10,670 nt of DNA from the NCBI GenBank assembly GCA_046756925.1, contig JBHHXH010000082.1, forward strand, positions 1-10,670. The letters are read 5' to 3'. Both the position numbers and the translations under genes were made by a program. The DNA comes from JAJDBU01 sp046756925. Its GTDB lineage: Bacteria; Nitrospirota; Nitrospiria; SBBL01; JAADHI01. How positions within the stretch are numbered: the first letter of the stretch is position 1; every line of letters begins with the position of its first letter. This document shows positions 1 to 5,980 of this stretch, in pieces. The notes under the pieces were generated by a model, which had not been told where the DNA came from, searched no databases, and was given only the letters and a program-made list of their open reading frames with translations.

Positions 1-14
1 CTTACATCTTTCGA

Positions 15-692
15 TCATATCTGATTTTCTATCGTGATAGAAAGCCACCCGAATGGAGAATGAGGAATATCTACAGGTAAAACACCCGCTGGCACAGCAC
101 CTATTAATACACCACCAGGGATAGGTACGGGTATCGGCTGTATCTGCTTAGACATATGCTCGCTTGTCCTAGTGCCCATCAATTCCTTGGTTGTATAAAC
201 CACAAGATACTTGGCATTGGGCATGTCTACAAAAATGGTCCCTTCAAGTTTCAGCCTAAGCAGGCCCCAAGATATAGATGCTGTTTCTTTTAGTCCTGCT
301 TTTTTTACTACGAAGTCTTCCGGAGCACTTTGCTTCAAGACGGTAAATCCACCATCCAACAGTGCCACCTGAGGATAAAATATGTGGGCTTTATCTATCG
401 TCTCTCCAAGAGCAAAGCTCTTTACTTGTATATGGTACGGCACTTCTTTCTCTGGAAGTTGGAACGCCTTGAAATAACTCTTGCCTGATTGAAAGACAAA
501 GGAATCCGAATTTTCGTCGAGCCTGAAGGTTACGGGCTCCTCCGATGGCAGAGGTTCGTATCTGAATTCAGCCATGGATGTGCAACAGGGCGTGGAATCC
601 ATGAAGCTATCGACAGCTTTTCGATAGGTAACCATCGCTGCGCATGACGAAATGAGCAGAAGTACAAGAGTTAAAGTTATGGCTCGAACCAT
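15..692 (-). CDS. MalM-like outer-membrane lipoprotein
   Basis: This is a 225-residue lipoprotein. A short n-region (MVR) and a hydrophobic stretch lead to lipobox I-S-S-C with the lipidated Cys at residue 17, and Ala at +2 predicts outer-membrane sorting. The mature part resembles the MalM family (maltose-operon periplasmic protein): FRYEPL near 43-48, a FYPQVALLDGGF segment near 105-116, a LLRLKL strand near 144-149 and KYLVVYTTKEL near 161-171 correspond to the conserved order in E. coli MalM as I remember it. A Cys pair at 36-37 is also present. ATG at 692 is preferred because a GGAAGG ribosome site lies about 10 nt upstream and it gives a compact signal peptide; a TTG at 713 directly abuts the stop of the upstream gene and would lengthen the n-region. 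It is the second gene of an operon with the 362-residue lipoprotein. The function of MalM-like proteins outside maltose operons is not known to me. The family assignment is from motif memory and is moderately sure. Confidence 0.7.
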   Translation of the reverse strand: MVRAITLTLVLLLISSCAAMVTYRKAVDSFMDSTPCCTSMAEFRYEPLPSEEPVTFRLDENSDSFVFQSGKSYFKAFQLPEKEVPYHIQVKSFALGETIDKAHIFYPQVALLDGGFTVLKQSAPEDFVVKKAGLKETASISWGLLRLKLEGTIFVDMPNAKYLVVYTTKELMGTRTSEHMSKQIQPIPVPIPGGVLIGAVPAGVLPVDIPHSPFGWLSITIENQI

Positions 693-713
693 TTCAAAAC
701 GCCTTCCTTTCAA

Positions 714-1802
714 TCAGCAGTTAAGCGGGTATATCCCGAGTTCGAATCTTCGTAGGTCGAATGTTATGGGTTTGATGGCAAACTCTTTTCCGTTGATCAG
801 AAGAGATGGTAATTCGATGCGCAATTTCTCCGGTCGTGCATCCCCTATCGGTAGGCCCAGCATTGTGGCATTCCTGGAACAACAGAATGGGGCTGTGAAA
901 GCGACTCGCATGGAAGATTGAACTAGCAAATACGGGAAGTGAAACTGTCGAACGTCGCCAGAATTGGAGTCTTCAAAACGCGCTTCGTTTGTGGCGAACT
1001 GCCACTTCGTATCAGCGGGGAACGAAATCATGATATTGCCATCCAACTCAGGAACTTGAAGTCTGACGTCAATCTTTGAACTCCCGTGTGCCCCGCCCGT
1101 TACACCAGCAGATACAGTAAAGCGCCCTACTTTGACTTTCTTTTCCTTATAAGGCCACCAACCCCAACTTTTCTTGTAGCCTTCAATTTCTTTGCCTTCT
1201 TTATCAGCTTCCCAAAGCAGGGAAGGAATTCTGTATTCTTCAGAACCTACAACGATCGCCGGCAGATGCATCCGAACGGCGTCAGGTGAAAAGTCCTTTA
1301 TCGAGAAAGGTATCCATACCTCCATGTCATCTAAATATTCCGGCGCGGTAGGCAGCCGTTTACTGAAATCTACAACCTTCGTATATGGAATCTTCCCTGA
1401 CAGGCGGTCCAAGCCTAATTCCGTCGCTTCTATTGTCCATTCCTTGCCATTAACCAGATCTGTGAGGCGTATAACATTGGATGTGAATTGCAGGGTAGAA
1501 AATCCTGATGTATCTATCCACACCCATAGTTCATACTGATCTTGGCGATTCTCACGGAGCTCTACCGTGATGTAGCCATCCGGAGTCGGTAATTTTAATT
1601 GGGAAAAAGGGCCTACCGAACCACCGCAGATGCTCCTTTCAAGTGTTGCGGAATCGTCGGGATAGGAGGGCTTGTAATACGCTCCGTGGGGTCCAGGAAT
1701 ACACGAGATTAGTGTGCCGGCTATCGCTATGAGACCGAGTAAACGTAAAATAGTCTTGCTCGATTCTCCCGGCAATCTTAATCGTAGAGTTCGCATAGAC
1801 AC
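714..1802 (-). CDS. Unrecognised lipoprotein with internal beta-rich repeats
   Basis: This is a 362-residue predicted lipoprotein that I do not recognise. A basic n-region (residues 1-20) and hydrophobic stretch (22-31) lead to lipobox L-I-S-C with Cys34. The remainder is beta-strand-like and rich in aromatic residues, with no transmembrane segment and no catalytic motif I can name. The stretch at 176-195 (pattern V-R-x-x-L-P-A-I-V-V-G-S-E-E-Y) matches 327-346 (L-R-x-E-L-P-S-L-L-I-N-G-K-E-F). A third, weaker copy sits at 110-125 (I-R-L-T-D-L-V-N-G-K-E-W), which suggests duplicated beta modules. Residues 210-225 are unusually rich in Trp and Lys. Start choice: GTG at 1802 lies 7 nt after AGGAGG, whereas ATG at 1796 would be 13 nt away; both keep the signal peptide. 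The stop at 714 is 21 nt upstream of the next gene's ATG, so the pair is probably co-transcribed and co-translated. The two lipoproteins may act together, which is inference. Confidence 0.75.
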   Translation of the reverse strand: MSMRTLRLRLPGESSKTILRLLGLIAIAGTLISCIPGPHGAYYKPSYPDDSATLERSICGGSVGPFSQLKLPTPDGYITVELRENRQDQYELWVWIDTSGFSTLQFTSNVIRLTDLVNGKEWTIEATELGLDRLSGKIPYTKVVDFSKRLPTAPEYLDDMEVWIPFSIKDFSPDAVRMHLPAIVVGSEEYRIPSLLWEADKEGKEIEGYKKSWGWWPYKEKKVKVGRFTVSAGVTGGAHGSSKIDVRLQVPELDGNIMISFPADTKWQFATNEARFEDSNSGDVRQFHFPYLLVQSSMRVAFTAPFCCSRNATMLGLPIGDARPEKLRIELPSLLINGKEFAIKPITFDLRRFELGIYPLNC

Positions 1803-1823
1803 TTCATTTCCTCCTTGGCCTAA

Positions 1824-1931
1824 CGCTCAGGATGAGGAGCGCCCGAAGGGCGTCTGACTCGATCCGTTTGATGGCCGAGCGCTGACCCGTCCGACGATGT
1901 GATTTGACGAGCATACTCCTCATCCTGAGCG
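1824..1931. repeat. Long-range 16-bp perfect inverted repeat with inner hairpin
   Basis: Positions 1824-1839 (cgctcaggatgaggag) are the exact reverse complement of 1916-1931. Inside the left part, cgccc-gaa-gggcg (1840-1852) forms a second small hairpin. The words resemble the dispersed 'CTCAGGATGAGG...GCCCGAAGGGC' palindromic intergenic repeats common in some bacterial genomes, so this may be a REP- or MITE-like element. There is no open reading frame inside, and I cannot see target-site duplications. It also falls within the likely 5' leader of the 714-1802 gene, ending just before its ribosome site. Confidence 0.75.
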
Positions 1932-1956
1932 ATGGCCCACCCTTAGGTGGGCCATC
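1931..1956. repeat. 11-bp stem hairpin
   Basis: gatggcccacc (1931-1941) pairs perfectly with ggtgggccatc (1946-1956) around a 4-nt loop. It abuts the right arm of the 1824-1931 inverted repeat. Neither strand shows a T-run after the stem, so it is not a typical intrinsic terminator. It may be part of the same repeat element or a structured leader element of the minus-strand lipoprotein operon. Confidence 0.75.
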
Positions 1957-1977
1957 AAGGAAATGTACAGTTTCTGG

Positions 1978-2006
1978 ATAGTATCGAATTGGGTTTCAAA
2001 TATCAA
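1978..2006 (-). promoter_or_regulatory. Sigma-70-like promoter for the MalM-like lipoprotein operon
   Basis: Read on the minus strand, TTGATA (2006-2001) and TACTAT (1983-1978) are separated by exactly 17 bp. The match is 5/6 for the -35 and 4/6 for the -10. The start would be near 1971, giving a leader of about 170 nt to the GTG at 1802 that contains both inverted repeats. The box match is seen directly; activity is inferred. Confidence 0.45.
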
Positions 2007-2057
2007 TTTTCTGTGTGCGATTAAAGCTAAGAATCACATGATTCCGGCTGAATCTAA

Positions 2058-2089
2058 CTGGATAACATTACAAATGTGGTGTTATCCAG
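2058..2089. repeat. 10-bp inverted repeat ctggataaca / tgttatccag
   Basis: The arms 2058-2067 and 2080-2089 are perfect reverse complements around a 12-nt loop. The right arm extended to 2083-2092 also pairs with tttctggata at 1971-1980, so the CTGGATA word occurs three times in 120 nt. It sits downstream of the SDR stop. Without a T-run it is a poor intrinsic terminator, and an operator-like palindrome or element end is equally possible. Confidence 0.55.
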
Positions 2090-2182
2090 AAAGGCAAGAT
2101 AAGTACGGAGGGTGTGGGTTCGGTTGAATAACTGGGAGCGTTCGATCAATGAGTGGCGATGTTGGATTCCTTCGTCCGCCGT

Positions 2183-3040
2183 TCAATCACTCCAAAGCGA
2201 CCGAACCAAGGGCAGGTAGCCTTCCCTGTAAGTCGGATACTCGAAACGAAAACCGAGGGATTTTAATCTTTTGTTACTGCAGCGTTTGTTTTGAGACATC
2301 TCCTTCGTTGCCGGTTTTGCCGGGGCGCGCGGACAGTGCATTCGATCCGCCAGCCACCACATGACTTCGTGCTTCGGGGCCGGCGCGTCATCGCTGGCGA
2401 CATAGCAGCGATCCAGTGTATCTCCGGCCATTTGTTTTTCCAATAAAAAGTGCAGCACGCCCACGCAATCGTCTTGGTGAATGCGGTTGGTATAATAAGG
2501 CGGATTGACCTGCACGGACTCGGTATTTTTCGTCCTGCGAAGCAATCCCTCCCGGCCTGGCCCGTAAATCCCGGAAAAACGCACCACGATATTCTCCGGT
2601 CGATTCGCCAGTACGCGTTGTTCCGCCTGAAGGATGATGTTCCCGGTCGGACGATTCGGCGCCGTCGGCGAGCCTTCATCCACCCATTCTCCCTGCGACT
2701 GCCCATAGACCGTGGTCGATGAAACAAAGATCCACTGGGGTTTTCGTGCCGCCGTCGAAAACAGGTCTAATAGATGGCCCAGGCCGATGTCGTAGATCGC
2801 GCGATACGATGCTTCTTCGCGCCGATCGGCCGCCACGGAAAATATCACATGATCGAAATCCGTCTCAAGCGATTCCACGTCCCTTGCTCGCCGAATATCG
2901 CCGGTGACAACCTTGATTTCCTTCAATCTATTCTCAGGAGGCTGCCTTCTGAGCCCGAGGACATCATGCCCGGCTGCGATCAGGCGGACGCCAAGACCCT
3001 GGCCGATCTTCCCCAAGCCGACGATGAGGATTTTTGTCAT
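2183..3040 (-). CDS. Atypical extended SDR / NAD(P)-binding epimerase-like protein (YeeZ-like)
   Basis: This is a 285-residue Rossmann-fold protein. The N-terminus carries the nucleotide-binding motif G8-L-G10-K-I-G13 after strand KILIVGL. A conserved SSTTVYG follows at 108-113, then RFSGIYGPGR at 154-163 and NRIHQDDC at 185-192, and the C-terminus near 255-275 has the SNKRLKSLGF pattern of sugar-nucleotide epimerase relatives. The usual SDR Tyr-x-x-x-Lys catalytic pair is absent: the corresponding segment (about 131-140) reads PTGNIILQAE. That fits atypical SDRs of the YeeZ type, whose substrates are unknown to me. No signal peptide is visible, so it is probably cytoplasmic. The ATG at 3040 lies 8 nt after the cysZ stop with a weak ribosome site, which suggests translational coupling in a fumarase-cysZ-SDR operon. 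A specific reaction cannot be assigned. Confidence 0.82.
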   Translation of the reverse strand: MTKILIVGLGKIGQGLGVRLIAAGHDVLGLRRQPPENRLKEIKVVTGDIRRARDVESLETDFDHVIFSVAADRREEASYRAIYDIGLGHLLDLFSTAARKPQWIFVSSTTVYGQSQGEWVDEGSPTAPNRPTGNIILQAEQRVLANRPENIVVRFSGIYGPGREGLLRRTKNTESVQVNPPYYTNRIHQDDCVGVLHFLLEKQMAGDTLDRCYVASDDAPAPKHEVMWWLADRMHCPRAPAKPATKEMSQNKRCSNKRLKSLGFRFEYPTYREGYLPLVRSLWSD

Positions 3041-3048
3041 AACAACTT

Positions 3049-3780
3049 TTACGCCTTTTCTTTTTCAAAGCCATCGACCCACATCACCGTTGCGCCCGCG
3101 ACGGCGGTCGGGATCGCGATGAAATTCAAAAAAGGCACCATCAGAATCAGCAGGGCGGCGCCGCCGAAGCCCAAGACGGTGAAGCCTTTTTCCTTCAGCC
3201 GGCGCCGTTGCTCCGGAAACAGCAGATCGTGATTGCCCATCGGGTAATCTGCGTATTCCAGCGCCAGCATCCAGGCGCTGAAGAACATCCAGAGGAGGGG
3301 TGCGACGACATTGACGACCGGAATCAAAAAGAGGATCAACAGCGGGAGGGCCCGCGAGAGAAAGTAGCCGATTTTCTTCAACTCCGAGAGAAAGACCGGC
3401 CCCAGTTGTTTGATCAGCGTCCCCCAGGCGAGCGATTCCTTCGCCCGATGGCCTTTCAAATGCGCCTCGACTGCCTCGGCCAGCAGACCGTTGAAAGGGG
3501 CGGCAACGAGATTGCCGAGATGGATGAAGGTGAAGAAGAGGATGACCGACACGGTGATGGCGAAGAGGGGCCAGAGCAGCCATTCAAGCCAGTCGAGCGC
3601 CGGGGGCAGCAGCCGCGTGATCCAGTCGTTGAATTGTCCGGCGCCGAACCAGATCAGCAGGGAAAACAGCAGGCTGTTGATGGCCAGAGGGATGACGACG
3701 TATTGCCGGATGCCCGGCTGCCGGATCAGGTGCAGGCCGCGGAAGAGATAGCCCGCGCCGGTGAAGGGATTGCCCCGCAT
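3049..3780 (-). CDS. cysZ: CysZ-family sulfate permease (EI24 domain)
   Basis: This 243-residue inner-membrane protein is close in size to E. coli CysZ (about 253). It starts RGNPFTGAGYLFRGL, a typical CysZ N-terminus. Hydrophobic segments lie at about 27-47, 66-88, 141-175 and 203-232. Family hallmarks are NLVAAPFNGLLAE at 90-102, LEYADYPMGNH at 174-184, LGFGGAALL at 203-211 and the C-terminal FLNFIAIPTAVAGAT at 217-231. CysZ takes up sulfate for cysteine biosynthesis or sulfate assimilation. ATG at 3780 is chosen because the frame runs on upstream through the end of the fumarase gene without family sequence; the ribosome site is weak (CTAGG next to the ATG). It is the middle gene of the minus-strand block, 44 nt after the fumarase stop and 8 nt before the SDR. 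No other sulfur gene is nearby, so its pairing with fumarase is probably incidental co-transcription. Confidence 0.9.
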   Translation of the reverse strand: MRGNPFTGAGYLFRGLHLIRQPGIRQYVVIPLAINSLLFSLLIWFGAGQFNDWITRLLPPALDWLEWLLWPLFAITVSVILFFTFIHLGNLVAAPFNGLLAEAVEAHLKGHRAKESLAWGTLIKQLGPVFLSELKKIGYFLSRALPLLILFLIPVVNVVAPLLWMFFSAWMLALEYADYPMGNHDLLFPEQRRRLKEKGFTVLGFGGAALLILMVPFLNFIAIPTAVAGATVMWVDGFEKEKA

Positions 3781-3824
3781 CCTAGAATCGCCGCCCGGTC
3801 CGGGACCTGTACGACTTGTCCCGT

Positions 3825-5432
3825 TTAAAACAGGCCATCGAAGAAGTCGTTTCCCTTGTCGTCGGTGATGATGAAGGCCGGAAAGTCCTTGACGGTGATC
3901 ATGAAAATCGCCTCCATACCCAGTTCGGGATAGTCGATGGTTTCGACCTGCGTGATGCATTCCTTGCCCAGCACGCCCGCCGGGCCGCCGATGGAACCGA
4001 GGTAAAACCCGCCGTACTGTTTGCAGGCATCGGTGACGATCTTCGAACGGTTTCCCTTGGCCAGGGTGATCAGGGATCCGCCGCGCGCCTGAAAGATCGG
4101 GACATAGGCGTCCATCCTGCCGGCGGTCGTCGGGCCGAAGGAGCCGGAGGCATAGCCCTCCGGGGTTTTTGCCGGACCGGCATAATAGATGATGTGGTCT
4201 TTAAAGTAGGCGGGAAGGTCGCCGCCGGCATCCAGCCCTTCCTTCAGCTTCGCATGGGCGCTGTCGCGGGCCACGACGATCTTGCCGGACAGGGACAACT
4301 TCGTTTTCACCGGATAGCGGCTTAACAAGGCGCGGATGGCGTCCATCGGCTGATCGAGGTCAACCCGGACCCCCTCCGATTCCAGAGTTTTTTTTCCGAC
4401 CAGGTATTGCGCGGGATTCCTCTCGAGCCGTTCCAGAAAGATCCCCTCCCGCGTGATCTTGGCCTTGATGTGCCGGTCGGCGCTACAACTCACGCCCAGT
4501 CCGATGGGACAGGAGGCCCCGTGCCGGGGCAGCCGGATCACACGGGTGTCGAGGCAGAAATACTTTCCGCCGAATTGCGCGCCGATGCCCAACTCGCGCG
4601 AGACCGCCATCAAGCGCGCCTCGGTTTCGAGGTCGCGAAAGGCATGCGCCGATGCGTCTCCCCGGGTCGGCAGGTGGTCGAGGTAGCCGGCGGTGGCCAG
4701 TTTGACCGTCTTGAGGGTCATCTCGGCCGAGGTGCCGCCGACGACGAAAACGAGATGATACGGAGGGCAGGCCGCCGTGCCGAGGGTCTTCATCTTTTCT
4801 TTCATAAAGGCCACCAGGGACTCGGGATTCAAGATCGCCTTCGTTTCCTGATACAGAAAGGTCTTGTTCGCCGAACCGCCGCCCTTGGCGATGAATAAAA
4901 AGTGATAGGCCGCACCGCGGGTCGCATAGAGTTCGATCTGTGCCGGAAGGTTGCTGCCCGTGTTCTTTTCGTCATACATGGTCAGCGGCGCGTTTTGGGA
5001 ATAGCGAAGATTGTCTTTCGTATAGGCCTTGTAGATCCCTTCAGAAATCGCCGCCTCGTCGGATCCGCCGGTCCAGACCTGCTGTCCCTTTTTGCCGATG
5101 ACGATGGCCGTGCCCGTGTCCTGGCACATTGGGAAAACGCCTTCCGCGGCAATCACGGCGTTTCTCAACAATTGAGTTGCGACATAGCGGTCGTTCTCCG
5201 AGGCTTCCGGGTCGTCGAGAATTGCGGCGAGCAATTTCAAATGGCTGGGCCGCAAGAGATGGGACACATCGATAAAGGCGCGCTCCGTCAACCGGATGAG
5301 TCCCGTGTCTGAAACGGACAAAATCTCGTTCCCTTCGAAGGATTTCGTAGAGAGATGATCCTTGGTCAGCAGGTCGTATTCTGTCGTGTCTTTTCCGAGG
5401 GGAAACATCTCCTGAAAATAAAAACCCGTCAC
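3825..5432 (-). CDS. fumA: Fumarate hydratase class I (single-chain, iron-sulfur)
   Basis: This 535-residue enzyme is full length next to E. coli FumA/FumB (about 548). It interconverts fumarate and malate in the TCA cycle in the cytoplasm. The three family cysteines that bind the [4Fe-4S] cluster are visible: C103 in PMCQDTGT, C222 in TAACPPY and C316 in GVSCSAD. The alpha domain includes FIAKGGGSANKTFL (179-192) and VGGTSAEMTLK (231-241). The C-terminal beta domain shows SGSFGPTTAGRMDAY (429-443), TLAKGNRS (456-463) and GSIGGPAGVL (479-488), ending with EAIFMITVKDFPAF. GTG at 5432 is preferred: GGAGG lies 6 nt upstream, while the next ATG at 5408 is almost on top of its own GGAG. It is probably the first gene of a fumarase-cysZ-SDR operon. 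Class I enzymes are oxygen-sensitive, and some also act on tartrate, so a secondary tartrate activity cannot be excluded. Confidence 0.96.
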   Translation of the reverse strand: MTGFYFQEMFPLGKDTTEYDLLTKDHLSTKSFEGNEILSVSDTGLIRLTERAFIDVSHLLRPSHLKLLAAILDDPEASENDRYVATQLLRNAVIAAEGVFPMCQDTGTAIVIGKKGQQVWTGGSDEAAISEGIYKAYTKDNLRYSQNAPLTMYDEKNTGSNLPAQIELYATRGAAYHFLFIAKGGGSANKTFLYQETKAILNPESLVAFMKEKMKTLGTAACPPYHLVFVVGGTSAEMTLKTVKLATAGYLDHLPTRGDASAHAFRDLETEARLMAVSRELGIGAQFGGKYFCLDTRVIRLPRHGASCPIGLGVSCSADRHIKAKITREGIFLERLERNPAQYLVGKKTLESEGVRVDLDQPMDAIRALLSRYPVKTKLSLSGKIVVARDSAHAKLKEGLDAGGDLPAYFKDHIIYYAGPAKTPEGYASGSFGPTTAGRMDAYVPIFQARGGSLITLAKGNRSKIVTDACKQYGGFYLGSIGGPAGVLGKECITQVETIDYPELGMEAIFMITVKDFPAFIITDDKGNDFFDGLF

Positions 5433-5489
5433 ACGCGGCCTCCTTTTCTATCCGACTTCTAAGAGCAAAAATGCTCATTATCAGCTGAG

Positions 5490-5498
5490 ATTGTAGCA
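5490..5498 (-). promoter_or_regulatory. Candidate extended -10 promoter for the fumarase operon
   Basis: Minus-strand TGC-TACAAT (5498-5490) is an extended -10 motif about 60 nt upstream of the fumarase GTG. The -35 region 17 bp upstream (TCGAAC, 5518-5513) is weak, which is tolerable with an extended -10. A competing GATAAT lies at 5482-5477 with TTGGTT 19 bp upstream. A 5-bp hairpin (5463-5476) would be in the leader. This is the only reasonable candidate pair I saw for this operon. Confidence 0.35.
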
Positions 5499-5536
5499 GA
5501 AAACCAACTGGAGTTCGATCTTCGAAGGCTTGTCGC

Positions 5537-5565
5537 TTGATTTGCTGAAATACTGTGGTTATAAT
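5537..5565 (+). promoter_or_regulatory. Sigma-70 promoter for the 94-residue protein gene
   Basis: TTGATT (5537-5542) and a perfect TATAAT (5560-5565) are separated by 17 bp. The start would be near 5572, leaving a leader of about 50 nt before the ATG at 5624. It points away from the fumarase operon, so 5433-5623 is a divergent promoter region. Confidence 0.65.
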
Positions 5566-5623
5566 TCCAGGATCGATGCCGTGTAAATCATATGTGAATC
5601 ATAAATGAGGGGGTTTTATAAGC

Positions 5624-5908
5624 ATGCTTTTTGAAGTGCATCATATGGAAGGCTTCGATTTCGATCTGCGGATGTTCAGCCGAGACGTAAAAATCGATGT
5701 GAATGAAAACGGCTATACGGGCCGCTTTTTATATGAAGGCTTGACGATCCAATCGCACGAATATCCAACTGTTGAAGAAGTATTGGAAGATGTGACCCGA
5801 AGACTGCATAAGAAGGGTTTTTCCGAACTCCGTTCCAGACTCAACTTCCGGGAAGACCGCTATCTTGCAGAAAGGGAACCCTGGGTTTATCACGCGAAGG
5901 CATCCTAA
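5624..5908 (+). CDS. Small protein of unknown function (94 aa)
   Basis: This is a 94-residue soluble protein with no signal peptide or membrane segment, rich in charged residues. ATG at 5624 follows GAGGGGG by about 10 nt and a strong promoter at 5537-5565, so the gene is probably real and expressed. Residues 20-45 look like beta strands (VKIDVNENGYTGRFLYEGL), then YPTVEEVLEDVTRRLHKKG (47-65) looks like an amphipathic helix. This order recalls the HicB-like small beta-beta-beta-alpha fold, in which 'T-x-E-E-x-x' starts the helix. However, there is no DNA-binding tail, and no HicA-like toxin partner is adjacent. The tail (72-90) is charged, with a PWVYH near the end. The next gene begins 72 nt downstream and may be separate. 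I do not recognise the family, and the fold comparison is inference only. Confidence 0.75.
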   Translation: MLFEVHHMEGFDFDLRMFSRDVKIDVNENGYTGRFLYEGLTIQSHEYPTVEEVLEDVTRRLHKKGFSELRSRLNFREDRYLAEREPWVYHAKAS

Positions 5909-5925
5909 ATGCCGGTGTTCTTTTT
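5899..5925 (+). terminator. Weak intrinsic terminator candidate
   Basis: ggcat (5899-5903) and atgcc (5909-5913) form a 5-bp stem around the stop codon of the 94-residue gene, followed by ggtgttcttttt ending in a five-T run. The stem is short and the T-run is displaced by about 7 nt, so the call is weak. Confidence 0.22.
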
Positions 5926-5980
5926 GCCCGAATGATCCCATCCGCATCCACACAGCAATTTTTCCCTCCCCTCCTATTTT

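Larger units (their letters stand above)
1803..2182. other. Intergenic region with repeats, no gene
   Basis: About 380 nt separate two minus-strand operons. No convincing coding sequence is present on either strand; a 71-codon plus-strand frame starting at 2149 runs antisense into the SDR gene and has no ribosome site. The stretch holds a minus-strand promoter candidate, one long-range inverted repeat, a tight hairpin and a group of CTGGATA words, each listed separately. No intrinsic terminator with a T-run was seen for the upstream SDR operon. Confidence 0.6.

Noticed and set aside
1818..1931. Possible integron attC site (GCCTAAC at 1818-1824 followed by a long-range stem)
   Set aside because: No GTTRRRY partner is found at the other end, the arms do not show the attC spacer pattern, and no integrase or cassette array is present.
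1824..1956. Short CRISPR-like array
   Set aside because: Only one inverted pair and no regularly spaced direct repeats; no cas gene nearby.
3065..3583. 172-codon minus-strand frame inside cysZ
   Set aside because: Out-of-frame translation of the same strand, Arg-rich and without family sequence.
3208..3828. 206-codon plus-strand frame, very rich in Gln, Glu and Arg
   Set aside because: It is the antisense shadow of cysZ, whose membrane and family motifs are unmistakable; its low-complexity composition is an artefact of the high-GC opposite strand.
4407..5312. Two long plus-strand frames (163 and 136 codons) across the fumarase gene
   Set aside because: Both are antisense to a well-conserved enzyme, have no ribosome site and read as shadow protein.
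5624..5908. HicB antitoxin of a toxin-antitoxin pair
   Set aside because: Only a loose fold-order resemblance; no HicA-like double-stranded-RNA-binding toxin gene precedes or follows it.
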